Of a DNA stretch of 42,424 bases, positions 35,201 through 42,424 are shown in pieces. Position 1 is the stretch's first letter. Each line of letters opens with the position of its first letter. The DNA is from an uncultured Thiodictyon sp. (GTDB lineage Bacteria; Pseudomonadota; Gammaproteobacteria; Chromatiales; Chromatiaceae): assembly GCF_903946935.1 (NCBI RefSeq), contig NZ_CAJAXH010000073.1:1-42424 (forward strand), given 5' to 3'. The notes beneath the pieces are model-generated. The model searched no databases. It was not told the origin of the DNA and saw nothing but the letters and a program-made list of their open reading frames with translations. Both the position numbers and the translations under genes were made by a program.

Positions 35201-35447
35201 CAAGGCCGGGGCGCGGCTGCGGCTACGCCCCAAGGTGATGACGGTCGCCACCACCATCGCCTCCTTGTCACCCATCTTCTGGCTCCAGCGCACCGGGGTA
35301 GAGATCATGCAGCCGCTGGCCACCCCGGTGGTCGGCGGGATGATCTCCAGCCTGGTGCATATCCTGATCGTCACGCCAGTCATCTTTTTGTGGCTGAGGG
35401 AGCGGAAACTTCCCGCGCCCGCCCAATCGAGCCCTACCGATACCTGA
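32235..35447 (+). CDS. cusA: Copper/silver RND efflux pump CusA
   Basis: A 1070-residue inner-membrane proton-driven transporter of the heavy-metal RND family, with twelve expected membrane segments. It starts MIDRVIVWSLHNRFLVISGF. The TM4 proton-relay segment is ISIGVLVDAGIVMTENVIRH. The three Met residues that form the Cu(I)/Ag(I) site of E. coli CusA are matched by LLFMPVLLPA, APVEMIETT and NRILMTSTGIR, which argues for monovalent copper/silver rather than the CzcA zinc-cobalt subfamily. The C-terminal half has PKVMTVATTIASLSPIFW. ATG 32235 is chosen; the in-frame codons before it come from the REP-like repeat. No outer-membrane CusC or metallochaperone CusF gene lies nearby. Confidence 0.94.
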   Translation: MIDRVIVWSLHNRFLVISGFLALCTWGLFALQRVPIDAIPDLSENQVIVYADWPGRSPQEVEDQITYPLSVSLQGLAGVKTVRASSMFGFAFLTVIFADSVDTYFARTRVLERLDSLGDLLPAGVIARLGPDATGLGWVYQYYLDDQSGQQDLGSLRTLQDTYVRYQLAAVPGVAEVASIGGFVRQYQIEVSSLQLKQYGATLGQVMDAVSKSNLNVGGKTIEENGAEFIVRGVGLIESAADLELIPVLPRGGTPLYLRNVATIEIGGDFRRGALDVDGREVVGGIVVMRYGENAYQVIADIKTRIAALAAGLPTGVRVVPFYDRSDLIGRAIGTLKDALTEEIILVTLMHILFLFHFRSILIVTLPLPASILIAFILMDRFGIPSNIMSLTGIAISIGVLVDAGIVMTENVIRHCERAEAALQRRLDAAEVFARTLTAATQVGRPMVFSMLIIILAFVPVFLLTGQEGKLFHPLAYTKTFALIGATLLAVTAVPVFCTLLVRGPLKPEGENWLMNGLLRVYEPALDWALGHRKTVLGLAATLLTACIVIAWGLPQAVNAWLPESVARHTQGFGTEFMPTLEEGSLLFMPVLLPATAFTEVKRIMAWQDRAIRAHPAVATVAGKLGRATTATDPAPVEMIETTITLKPREQWPPGTTKASIIADLSARLMELPGYVPGFLQPIENRILMTSTGIRAQVGVKVFGDELDALQQQAFEVERAIDRIPGAVGVAPSRVQGKPYLEVQVRREPMGRYGLSVQELLRQVEAGIGGVTVGSTIKGRERWPIQVRLEQAERGDLDKLGEIPIVTPSGATVQLRQVADLKRVVGPNEIQSENGRLRVFVQANVRDRDLGSFVDEIKSRLAAEITLAPGMSIEYSGQYEQQLRARQTLLYVFPAVILIIFATLAMTFHSVGEAAHVILAVPFALTGGVLLQAWMGFNFSVAVWVGYIALFGTAIQTGVIMVTYLEEAVQEASRRLGRVLTRAELIAAVKAGARLRLRPKVMTVATTIASLSPIFWLQRTGVEIMQPLATPVVGGMISSLVHILIVTPVIFLWLRERKLPAPAQSSPTDT

Positions 35448-35672
35448 GCTGGATTCCCGGGGGCCGCACGCCCATCAAGTCCAAAGTCGACTATTGCTCA
35501 CGCCAAGGCGCCAAGCACGCCATGCACGCCATGCACGCCATGCACGCCAAGTTTTTTCAGTGGGTTATCTGCTCAGTGCAACTAACCTAGCGGGCGATCT
35601 TGTGGCATCTCCTACCCTCTTGTATTGCTTGGCGAGCTTGGCGCCTTGGCGTGACAACCGACCCTTATCAGG
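35448..35672. other. Convergent spacer cusA / psd-like gene
   Basis: Filled almost wholly by repeat family B copy 4 (35493-35657). No intrinsic terminator with a T-tract was seen, so the repeat hairpin may serve as 3' end for both genes. Confidence 0.5.
35493..35657. repeat. Palindromic repeat family B, copy 4
   Basis: Left arm GCTCACGCCAAGGCGCCAAG; right arm CTTGGCGAGCTTGGCG with CCTTGGCGTGACAAC. The left arm carries three tandem copies of the 9-bp unit CATGCACGC (35521-35547). The core includes TTTTTTCAGTGGGTTATC, akin to the core of the other copies. Confidence 0.75.
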
Positions 35673-37028
35673 TCAATTGGCGCCTTGATTGCGCACCGTC
35701 GCAATCCGCTCACGCACCGGGATATTTTCCGAGTGCAGGCCAGGCGTCTGGTCGTGCAGATCGAACTCCAGATCGACTTGCGGGCGGAAGATCAGGGTAT
35801 GGGTCGAACCACCGTAATGGAACATGCCGAGCTGGTCCCCTTTCTCCACATGCTGCCCCTCGTAGACGGTGATTTCGTTGGACGACACCTCTGCCATCCC
35901 GACGAACATCGCCGCCATCAAGCCAATCTGGGGATTGTCCGCCTTGATGAAAATCAGGGCGCGCGAGGCGACTTGTGTAATGTAGCCTTGTGATTCATTG
36001 GGGCTGACCGGGTCAAAGCCAACCGCCGGCGTCGCCGCATAATAGGAGCCGTCGATCACCCGAGTCTTGACGATCCGGCCGCTGACCGGGCTGTGCCAGC
36101 GGTGATAACTCAGCGCGCTCAGAAACGCCTGATACACAGTTGCGCCCTCGAACTGGGCGGCCAGCGGATCGTCCGCCAGCATATGGATCAATGAATAGGG
36201 CTGATCCTTGATCCAGAACCGATCGCGCAGTTTCACCCCGGTGGCCAACCGGTAGGGTGCCGACTCACAGGCATTGTCAATGACGCGCTCGTCATCCGGG
36301 CTGGCGACCGGACGGCGGCCCTCGCGAAAGACCCGGGTGAAAAAATCATCCCATGACGCGAAGCCATGATAGTGCAGTTTCGGATCGGAGACGAAATCCT
36401 TATCGAAGGTCGGCATGGCCGCCCGCGCATCACGCCCAAACCAACCCGTATTGGGCTTGTCGTTGAGCACCCAACGCGAATCCGCGGACCGCAGATACAC
36501 CGCCCAGTAGGCCAGGATCTTCTTTAATTGGCGATTGACCTTGTCGTTCAGGAAGGCGCTAGCGCCGGCCGGCGTACCCATCGCCCAATTGACGATGGCA
36601 TTGATCGGAAAGCCGACCATGCCGGTCTTATTGAATTGCGGCGGCTGGGTCACGGCCTGGTTCATCAGCCGCAGCATCTCGCGATAGTCCCGCGCCGCCG
36701 GATGACCCGCGGCGTCTTTCTCGAACTGCGGCTCGTGCGGAATCTGCTCGAACATTTGCGTAAACAACATGAACAGTTCCGGGTCGGTTTCGATCAAGAC
36801 CCGAAACTCATCGATCACCGGCAGCAATGGCGTCGTGTCGCTTTGCTCGGCGGCCTGGTCAGCGAGCCGCTGGCGCGCCTCCTGCAACGCCTCTTGATCG
36901 GCGTGCAGCCAGGCGCCCGTCTCTTGGGGAGTCGCCGCACCCGGCGGGACCGCCGGGAGCTCGGCGAAGGCCAGCGGCACGGCAGAAATGAGCGCAAGAA
37001 CGCCCGCTAGATAGCATTTCATCTTCAT
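35673..37028 (-). CDS. Exported phosphatidylserine-decarboxylase-like protein
   Basis: A 451-residue pyruvoyl-type decarboxylase of the PSD superfamily, with a family N-domain (about 40-190) and a catalytic domain (about 210-445). Catalytic-domain marks are NACESAPYRLATGVKLRDRF, LSYHRWHSPVSGRI (catalytic His) and the self-cleavage motif in GMFHYGGSTHTLIF (Ser408 would become the pyruvoyl group). The GGST motif, where phospholipid-making Psd has LGST, fits the clade that includes fungal tryptophan decarboxylase, so the substrate may be an aromatic amino acid rather than phosphatidylserine. It starts with a signal peptide (MKMKCYLAGVLALISAVPLA, cut after AFA), which is unusual for this fold. 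ATG 37028 lies one base after the spoT stop, so translation is probably coupled. Confidence 0.85.
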   Translation of the reverse strand: MKMKCYLAGVLALISAVPLAFAELPAVPPGAATPQETGAWLHADQEALQEARQRLADQAAEQSDTTPLLPVIDEFRVLIETDPELFMLFTQMFEQIPHEPQFEKDAAGHPAARDYREMLRLMNQAVTQPPQFNKTGMVGFPINAIVNWAMGTPAGASAFLNDKVNRQLKKILAYWAVYLRSADSRWVLNDKPNTGWFGRDARAAMPTFDKDFVSDPKLHYHGFASWDDFFTRVFREGRRPVASPDDERVIDNACESAPYRLATGVKLRDRFWIKDQPYSLIHMLADDPLAAQFEGATVYQAFLSALSYHRWHSPVSGRIVKTRVIDGSYYAATPAVGFDPVSPNESQGYITQVASRALIFIKADNPQIGLMAAMFVGMAEVSSNEITVYEGQHVEKGDQLGMFHYGGSTHTLIFRPQVDLEFDLHDQTPGLHSENIPVRERIATVRNQGAN

Positions 37029-37029
37029 A

Positions 37030-39216
37030 TCAGCGATTCACCCGGGTAATGCGAATGACCAGTGGGATCTGGCGCAGCCGGCGCATGATCCGCGCGAGGT
37101 GTTGGCGTCCACGCACCGTCACCAGGAACTCCAAGGTGGAGGTGGTGCCGTCCTTTTCCTGGGACTGGACGTTCTCGATATTGGACCCCTGCTCGGCGAT
37201 GACCCCCGCCACCACCGCCAGGGCACCGCGTCGGTTGCCGATGTCGACCCGGATCTCGACTGGAAAGTCACCATCCGGCTCCGGCGCCCACTCGACATCC
37301 AACCGTTTGTTGCGCCGGGTCTCCAGGCTGCTCAAGTTGCGGCACTCCTGGCGGTGGACCACGATCCCGCGCCCAGGGCTGAAGACGGCGGCGACCGCAT
37401 CGCCCGGGATGGGACGACAGCAGCGGGCAAAGGTGACGACCATCCCCTCGGTGCCACGGATCGCAAAGCGGCGCGGGTGGGGTTCGGTCGCCGCCCCCGC
37501 CACGGCGCCCGCGCTCTCCCCCTCCGCCCCCACCAAGCGGCGCGCCGCCAGGACCGGCAGACGATTGCCCAGACCGATGTCAACGAGCAGGGTGGCGACA
37601 TCCGGGAGACCGGTGTCGTCCAGGTAGGCGGCCAGGGTCGCCGGGGGCAGTTGGTCGAAGTCGCTGCCGAACGCGCCCAGTTCGGCGTTCAACAGCCGCT
37701 GTCCCAGGGCCTCGGCCTCCTTGGCCTTGAGATTTTTAAGGTAGCCGCGGATCCCGGCGCGCGCCTTGCCGGTGACCACAAAGCCGAGCCAAGCCGGATT
37801 GGGCTTGGCGCCTGGGGCGGTGATGACCTCGACCGTCTGGCCGCTGCGCAGCGGGGTGCTCAGGGCGGCCAGCCGCCGGTCGATCCGCCCCGCCACACAG
37901 GTGTTGCCCACGTCGGAATGGATGGCATAGGCAAAGTCCACCACGGTCGCCGCCCGCTTCAAGGTGAGTATGCGGCCCTTGGGGGTAAAGACATACACAT
38001 CGTCAGGGAAGAGATCGACCTTGACGTTATCCAGGAAGTCCTGAGGATTGCCGGCGCCCTGCTGCATCACCAGCAGGTTCTGGAGCCAGTCGTTGGCCAG
38101 GTTGGCGGGCGAGTTGGCGTTTTGGCCGCCGCTCTTGTACATCCAGTGGGCGGCGATCCCAGACTCGGCGCCGCGCTCCATGGCCTCGGTGCGGATCTGG
38201 ATCTCCAGCGGCACGCCTTGGGGGCCGAACAGTACCGTGTGCAGCGATTGGTAGCCGTTGGCCTTGGGGATGGCGATATAGTCCTTGAAGCGCCCGGGCA
38301 CCGGCTTATAGAGGTTGTGGACCTGACCCAAGACGCGGTAGCAGGTGTCCACCCGATCCACCGTCACCCGCACCCCGAAGACGTCCACCACCTCCGAGAA
38401 GGATCGGCGCTTCTCCTTCATCTTGCGGTAGATGCTGTAGAGGTTCTTGCAGCGGCTCTTGACCTCGCCCGGGATGCCCTCTTGCTGGAGCCGGAGTCGG
38501 ATCGTCGCCTCCACCCCGGCCAGCAATTCGGAGCGCGCCCCGCTGGCCTTCTGCACCGCCCGCTCCAGGATCAGGTGGCGCCAGGGCCAGTAGTGGCTGA
38601 AGCCCAGTTCTTCGAGCTCGACCCGGATACTGCTGATCCCCAGGCGGTTAGCGATGGGCGCAAAGATCTCCAGGGTCTCGCGGGAGATGCGCCGCCGACT
38701 CTCGGCGCTCATCACCCCTAAGGTACGCATGTTGTGCAGGCGGTCCGCCAGCTTGATCAGGATCACCCGGATGTCCCGGGTCATGGCGAGCAGCATCTTT
38801 TGCAGACTGGCCGCCTGGGCCTCGGCGCGGGACTCGAAGTCGATCTGGGAGAGCTTGCTCACCCCGTCCACCAGTTCAGCGACCTCGCTGTCGAAGACCT
38901 CGGCGAGCCGGTCCTTGGCGATCGGGGTATCCTCGATCACATCGTGCAGGATGGCGGCGATCAGGCACTTGTAGTCCATGTGCATGGTGCTGAGGGTACG
39001 TGCCACCGCCAGCGGGTGATAGATATAGGGCTCGCCCGACTTGCGGCTCTGGCCCTGATGGGCCTCGGCACCGAACAGATAGGCGCGATAGACCTCGCTC
39101 ACCTGCTCCACCGGCAGGTAGGATTCCAGCGCGGCACAGAGGTCACTGATCAGGAAGCGCGGGGGCCGGCCCGGTTCCGGGTGGGGTAACTCATCTGGGG
39201 GGGGCGCGTCGCTCAT
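37030..39216 (-). CDS. spoT: Bifunctional (p)ppGpp synthetase/hydrolase SpoT
   Basis: A 728-residue stringent-response enzyme. N-terminal HD hydrolase (about 30-190): YIYHPLAVARTLS, AILHDVIEDTPIAK, IKLADRLHNMRTLG. Synthetase (about 230-345): VDVFGVRVTVDRVDTCYRVL and GRFKDYIAIPKANGYQSLHT. TGS domain (about 395-455): DDVYVFTPKGRILTLK. Helical/zinc-finger region with TFARCCRPIPGDAVAA. C-terminal ACT domain (about 650-728). Hydrolase motifs are complete, so this is SpoT/Rel rather than RelA. Start ATG 39216 (MSDAPPPDE), 14 bp after rpoZ, matching the conserved rpoZ-spoT order. The longer frame upstream is antisense-phase sequence of rpoZ and is rejected. Confidence 0.95.
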   Translation of the reverse strand: MSDAPPPDELPHPEPGRPPRFLISDLCAALESYLPVEQVSEVYRAYLFGAEAHQGQSRKSGEPYIYHPLAVARTLSTMHMDYKCLIAAILHDVIEDTPIAKDRLAEVFDSEVAELVDGVSKLSQIDFESRAEAQAASLQKMLLAMTRDIRVILIKLADRLHNMRTLGVMSAESRRRISRETLEIFAPIANRLGISSIRVELEELGFSHYWPWRHLILERAVQKASGARSELLAGVEATIRLRLQQEGIPGEVKSRCKNLYSIYRKMKEKRRSFSEVVDVFGVRVTVDRVDTCYRVLGQVHNLYKPVPGRFKDYIAIPKANGYQSLHTVLFGPQGVPLEIQIRTEAMERGAESGIAAHWMYKSGGQNANSPANLANDWLQNLLVMQQGAGNPQDFLDNVKVDLFPDDVYVFTPKGRILTLKRAATVVDFAYAIHSDVGNTCVAGRIDRRLAALSTPLRSGQTVEVITAPGAKPNPAWLGFVVTGKARAGIRGYLKNLKAKEAEALGQRLLNAELGAFGSDFDQLPPATLAAYLDDTGLPDVATLLVDIGLGNRLPVLAARRLVGAEGESAGAVAGAATEPHPRRFAIRGTEGMVVTFARCCRPIPGDAVAAVFSPGRGIVVHRQECRNLSSLETRRNKRLDVEWAPEPDGDFPVEIRVDIGNRRGALAVVAGVIAEQGSNIENVQSQEKDGTTSTLEFLVTVRGRQHLARIMRRLRQIPLVIRITRVNR

Positions 39217-39230
39217 CCTAAACCCGGGAA

Positions 39231-39524
39231 TTACTCCTTGTCCGAGTCCAGATCGCGCATATCGGCGGCGAGCTCGGCCGCGAGGCGTTGTTCGAGGGCC
39301 GCGGCGGTCTCCTCGATGTGGCGCTGAGCGGCCTGGACCACCTCGTTGGTGATGCGGCCAGCGGCGATCTCGCGCAACGCCATGACGGTGGGCTTGTCCT
39401 TGAGCCAGGGCAGGGTGGGCTCCACCCCGTTGGCGAGCTGGCGGGCACGCTTGGTGGCAAGCAGGACCAGGTCGAAACGGTTGTCCACGTGGTTGAGGCA
39501 GTCCTCTACGGTGATGCGGGCCAT
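39231..39524 (-). CDS. rpoZ: RNA polymerase omega subunit
   Basis: A 97-residue subunit that aids assembly of RNA polymerase. [20 protein letters not shown] at the N-terminus is diagnostic, followed by [18 protein letters not shown] and [22 protein letters not shown] 39524 with GGAG about 11 bases upstream. First gene of rpoZ-spoT-psd-like. The usual upstream gmk is not adjacent; tex lies there instead. A TATATT at about 39551-39556 on the minus strand may be its -10. Confidence 0.95.
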   Translation of the reverse strand: MARITVEDCLNHVDNRFDLVLLATKRARQLANGVEPTLPWLKDKPTVMALREIAAGRITNEVVQAAQRHIEETAAALEQRLAAELAADMRDLDSDKE

Positions 39525-39605
39525 CGATCAATACTCCAACAACGGATTCAAATATAACCGGGATATCGGGATAGCGCCGGCAGGACGCCCGGGCGGCAGC
39601 TCGCG

Positions 39606-39622
39606 CGGGCCCGGTGGGCCCG
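39606..39622. terminator. GC hairpin between tex and rpoZ
   Basis: A perfect 7-bp stem CGGGCCC / GGGCCCG with a 3-base loop lies 71 bp past the tex stop. It has no T-tract; weak candidate for the end of the tex transcript. Confidence 0.35.
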
Positions 39623-39693
39623 GAACGCCGCGCGCGGGCGCGTGACCCATTAGCCTAGCACAAGAGTCCCAACCGGTCGCGACGACGCGCGCA

Positions 39694-42042
39694 TCACCCC
39701 TTCTTCGCCTTCGCAAAGGCCGCGGCAAAGGCGCTATTGGCCGGCACCTGCTGCTCAGGCGCCGGACGGGCCGACGCCGGCCGCCGACCCTCCGGCGGGC
39801 GGCGGGGTTGCTCCGCCGTCCGCGGCTGGTCACGCCGCGCGGCGCTGCCGCGCGGCACGCCGGCCTCCGCGGCACGCGTCGGCTCACCCAAACGCATGCT
39901 GAGCGCGACCCGTTGGCGGGGTAGGTCGACCTCCAGGACCTTGACCTTGACCAGGTCGCCCGACTTCACCACCTCGTGCGGGTCCTTGACGAAGCGGTCG
40001 GCGAGCATCGAGATGTGGACCAGGCCATCCTGGTGGACACCGATGTCGACGAAGGCGCCGAAGTTGGTCACATTCGTCACCGCGCCCTCCAGGATCATGC
40101 CGGGCTCCAGGTCTTTCAGCGTCTCGACCCCCTCCTTGAACTCGGCCGCCTTGAATTCCGGGCGCGGGTCGCGGCCGGGCTTCGCCAGCTCGGCGAGGAT
40201 ATCCGCAACGGTCGGCAGGCCGAAACGCTCGTCGGTGAACTCTTTAGGCTCCAGGCGGCGCAGGGTGGCGACATCGCCGATCAGCGCGCGGATATCCTTA
40301 CCCGCCCGCTCGCAGATCCGGCGCACCACCGGATAGGCTTCCGGGTGGACGGCCGAGCTATCGAGCGGCTCGTCGCCGTCCGGCACCCGCAGGAAGCCGG
40401 CGCTCAACTGGAAGGCCTTCTCACCGAAGCGTGGCACCGCCATCAAGCGCTTGCGGTTGCCGAATGCACCGTTGACCTCGCGGAAGGCGACGATGTTCTC
40501 CGCCAACCCCCGGTTGAGCCCGGAGACCTGGGTCAACAGGGGCACCGAGGCGGTGTTCAGATCCACCCCGACGGCGTTCACGCAGTCCTCCACCACCGCT
40601 TCCAGGGTACGGGCCAAGCGGCCCTGGTTGACGTCGTGCTGGTATTGACCCACGCCGATGGCCTTGGGCTCGATCTTCACCAGTTCGGCCAGCGGGTCTT
40701 GCAGGCGCCGCGCGATGGAGACCGCGCCGCGCAGCGACACGTCCAAGTCCGGCAGTTCATTGGATGCCAACTCGGAGGCCGAATAGACCGAGGCCCCGGC
40801 CTCGCTGACCACCAGCGAGCGCAGACCCAGGGCCGGGTGACGCTTGATCAACTCGCGGGCGAGTTTGTCGGTTTCGCGCGAGGCCGTGCCGTTGCCGATG
40901 CTGATGAGTCGCACCGCATGCGCCTCACACAGCACCGCCAGCCGGGCGATGGAGGCATCCCACTGATTTTTTGGTTGATGGGGATAGATGGTGTCGGTCG
41001 CTGCCACCCGGCCGGTGGAATCGACGATCGCCACCTTGACCCCGGTGCGCAACCCCGGGTCCAGACCCAGGGTCGGCAGGCGCCCGGCGGGGGCGGCGAG
41101 CAACAGGGCCTTGAGGTTCAGCCCGAAGACGCGGATCGCCTCCGCCTCGGACGCCTCCATCACCCGCCCCTTGAGATCGAGGTCCAGGCGGGTCAAGAGC
41201 TTGACGCGCCAGGTCTTGCGCACCGTCTCGGCCAACCAGTCATCGGCCGCGCGGCCCTGGTGCCGCAGCCCGAAGCGGGCAGCGATCAGTGCGCGGTAGG
41301 GCAGGTCCGGCTCGTCACCCTCGCCCGGGATGAGGTCCAGGTTCAACACCCCGACATTGCGCCCCCGAAAGAGCGCCAGGGCGCGGTGCGAGGGGAGCTT
41401 GGCGAGCAATTCACGGTAGTCGAAATAATCGGAAAACTTGCTCCCCTCCCGCTCCTTACCCGCGACGACCTGGGAGACCAGGATGCCCTCCTCCCACAAC
41501 CGGTCGCGCAGGCGTCCGGTGAGTTCCGGGTCCTCGGCGAAGCGCTCCATGAGGATCTGGCGCGCACCCTCCAGGGCGCCGGCGACATCGGACACGCCTT
41601 TACCCGCGTCGACATAGGCGGCCGCCGCGGCGGCAGGCTCCTGGGTGGGGTCGACCAACAGTCCGTCGGCCAAGGGTTCGAGCCCCGCCTCGCGGGCAAT
41701 CTGGGCCTTGGTCCGGCGCTTGGGCTTATAGGGTAGATACAGGTCCTCGAGCCGCTGTTTGGTATCCGCACCCGCGATCTCCTCGCGCAGCGCTGGCGTC
41801 AGCTTGCCCTGCTCAGTGATGCTGGCAAGCACCGCGGCGCGCCGCTCGCTGAGTTCCCGCAGATAGACCAGCCGTTCTTCCAGGTGCCGCAGTTGGATGT
41901 CGTCGAGGCCGCCGGTGGCCTCCTTGCGGTAGCGGGCGATAAAGGGCACGGTCGCGCCCTCGTCCAACAGCCGGACGGCCGCCTCCACCTGGTCGGCGCG
42001 GGCCTGGATTTCCTGGCTAATGGTCTTTGTAATAGTCTGCAT
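39694..42042 (-). CDS. tex: Tex family RNA-binding transcription accessory protein
   Basis: A 782-residue nucleic-acid-binding protein involved in transcription, conserved in most bacteria and related to eukaryotic Spt6. Layout: N-terminal helical region ([37 protein letters not shown]), YqgF/RNase-H-like domain (about 325-450; [20 protein letters not shown]), helix-hairpin-helix region (about 490-560; [20 protein letters not shown]), S1 domain (about 645-715; [20 protein letters not shown]) and a Pro/Arg/Ala-rich tail. The start is ATG 42042 ([12 protein letters not shown]). The frame stays open to 42138 through a family C repeat arm, which should not be counted as coding. Confidence 0.95.
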   Translation of the reverse strand: MQTITKTISQEIQARADQVEAAVRLLDEGATVPFIARYRKEATGGLDDIQLRHLEERLVYLRELSERRAAVLASITEQGKLTPALREEIAGADTKQRLEDLYLPYKPKRRTKAQIAREAGLEPLADGLLVDPTQEPAAAAAAYVDAGKGVSDVAGALEGARQILMERFAEDPELTGRLRDRLWEEGILVSQVVAGKEREGSKFSDYFDYRELLAKLPSHRALALFRGRNVGVLNLDLIPGEGDEPDLPYRALIAARFGLRHQGRAADDWLAETVRKTWRVKLLTRLDLDLKGRVMEASEAEAIRVFGLNLKALLLAAPAGRLPTLGLDPGLRTGVKVAIVDSTGRVAATDTIYPHQPKNQWDASIARLAVLCEAHAVRLISIGNGTASRETDKLARELIKRHPALGLRSLVVSEAGASVYSASELASNELPDLDVSLRGAVSIARRLQDPLAELVKIEPKAIGVGQYQHDVNQGRLARTLEAVVEDCVNAVGVDLNTASVPLLTQVSGLNRGLAENIVAFREVNGAFGNRKRLMAVPRFGEKAFQLSAGFLRVPDGDEPLDSSAVHPEAYPVVRRICERAGKDIRALIGDVATLRRLEPKEFTDERFGLPTVADILAELAKPGRDPRPEFKAAEFKEGVETLKDLEPGMILEGAVTNVTNFGAFVDIGVHQDGLVHISMLADRFVKDPHEVVKSGDLVKVKVLEVDLPRQRVALSMRLGEPTRAAEAGVPRGSAARRDQPRTAEQPRRPPEGRRPASARPAPEQQVPANSAFAAAFAKAKKG

Positions 42043-42117
42043 AGGGCGAGCGGTCCTGCTTAGATGGGGGATGCCGATGGGGCAAGAGCGGGGCGACAGT
42101 GTAACCTGGAAAGCGGC

Positions 42118-42157
42118 TTCAATCGCAACTGAACGCAAACGAACGCATAAAAATACA
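42118..42157. repeat. Half copy of repeat family C
   Basis: One degenerate arm only: AATCGCAACTGAACGCAAAC and GAACGCATAAAAATAC. The facing arm is absent within the spacer. It lies upstream of tex and creates a false in-frame TTG start at 42138. Confidence 0.6.
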
Positions 42158-42256
42158 AGAGGTTATACTTGGATATTCGTGGTCTGCCGAACGCCCCTTG
42201 GGCCTCGCCCACCGGTGGGCTTCGGATAGTGCGGCGAGACCGCCAGCGCTGCGCGA

Positions 42257-42424
42257 TCAACTGGCCGCGGCATAAGGCCGCAGCACCTCGGGATGCTCAA
42301 CCGCCAGCCGTGCCACCAGCAGCGCACTGCCGGGGGGCGGAAAGCGCCCCTGCTCCCAGTCGCGCACGGTGCCGACCGGGGTTTGCAGCAGCCGGGCAAA
42401 GGCCGGTTGGGACAGGCCCAAGGC
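42257..42424 (-). CDS. Partial HTH (XRE-type) regulator, 5' end outside window
   Basis: A reading frame of 55 codons plus stop that runs off the right edge. The visible part reads ALGLSQPAFARLLQTPVGTV, RDWEQGRFPPPGSALLVARL and a short tail ending RPYAAAS. LSQ..FA.LL......GTV..WEQG...P is the helix-turn-helix pattern of NadS/HigA-like antitoxins and similar XRE regulators. If it is an antitoxin, the toxin gene should lie just beyond the window. The promoter and N-terminus are not visible. Confidence 0.75.
   Translation of the reverse strand, partial: ALGLSQPAFARLLQTPVGTVRDWEQGRFPPPGSALLVARLAVEHPEVLRPYAAAS

Noticed and set aside
35521-35547. Tandem CATGCACGC units as a possible CRISPR array or minisatellite gene
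   Set aside because: Three 9-bp units without spacers, inside a family B repeat; no cas genes nearby.
35660-35690. The end of the decarboxylase-like gene (CAAGGCGCCAAT) as part of repeat B
   Set aside because: The likeness is 12 bases or so and could be chance; the protein's catalytic domain is complete before it.
37030-39531. SpoT start at 39531, giving an 833-residue protein
   Set aside because: The extra 105 residues overlap rpoZ out of frame, and SpoT homology starts after ATG 39216.
40000-41736. A long plus-strand frame opposite tex
   Set aside because: Shadow of tex; composition and lack of motifs match an antisense frame.

Overview
The window is a GC-rich chromosomal segment of a gammaproteobacterium. 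Gene content (rpoZ-spoT, tex, yciB, bolA, htpX, a Wsp-like chemosensory operon, hypF) and the many dispersed palindromic repeats fit a purple sulfur bacterium of the Chromatiaceae. That family assignment is inference; no rRNA or photosynthesis gene is present to fix it. Nothing indicates a plasmid or an intact prophage.

Layout, left to right. Positions 1-900 are repeat-rich and hold three of four copies of a 122-bp CTAG-bounded MITE-like element. bolA follows (1160-1477), then a complete branched-chain amino-acid type ABC importer livKHMGF (1905-6812), whose livH and livM are separated by a long inverted repeat. A five-gene chemosensory operon (6992-14078: CheR-TPR, double CheW, HAMP-less MCP, CheA-REC, CheB) meets a convergent HD-GYP response regulator (14287-15525). 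It resembles Wsp, with a predicted c-di-GMP phosphodiesterase in place of the diguanylate cyclase. Housekeeping genes follow: yciB, yciI, a periplasmic parvulin, htpX, tRNA-Ala(GGC), tRNA-Glu(TTC), a small membrane zinc-ribbon protein, a macro-domain deacetylase and lpdA. argD-argF and an SH3-domain membrane protein come next. A structured leader with an intrinsic terminator lies just upstream of argD.

From 25855 to 30007 a minus-strand operon reads: CheY-like regulator, two proteins of unknown function, then hypF. Its first three genes are clearly lower in G+C than hypF, and the last junction overlaps by 7 bp. This is the most likely place for an undescribed system. Divergent from it is a copper/silver efflux pair cusB-cusA without an outer-membrane partner. 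The right end is minus strand: tex, then rpoZ-spoT and a phosphatidylserine-decarboxylase-like protein with a signal peptide, whose start lies one base after the spoT stop. A partial HTH regulator runs off the right edge.

Three repeat families recur. A is the 122-bp MITE. B is a palindrome rich in CGCCAAG units. C has long arms built from about 10-bp GCAAATGAAC units. Family C arms have no stop codon in any frame when read in one direction, so they lengthen the apparent reading frames of livM, cheR, the parvulin gene and tex. The starts given here have been moved downstream to correct for this.
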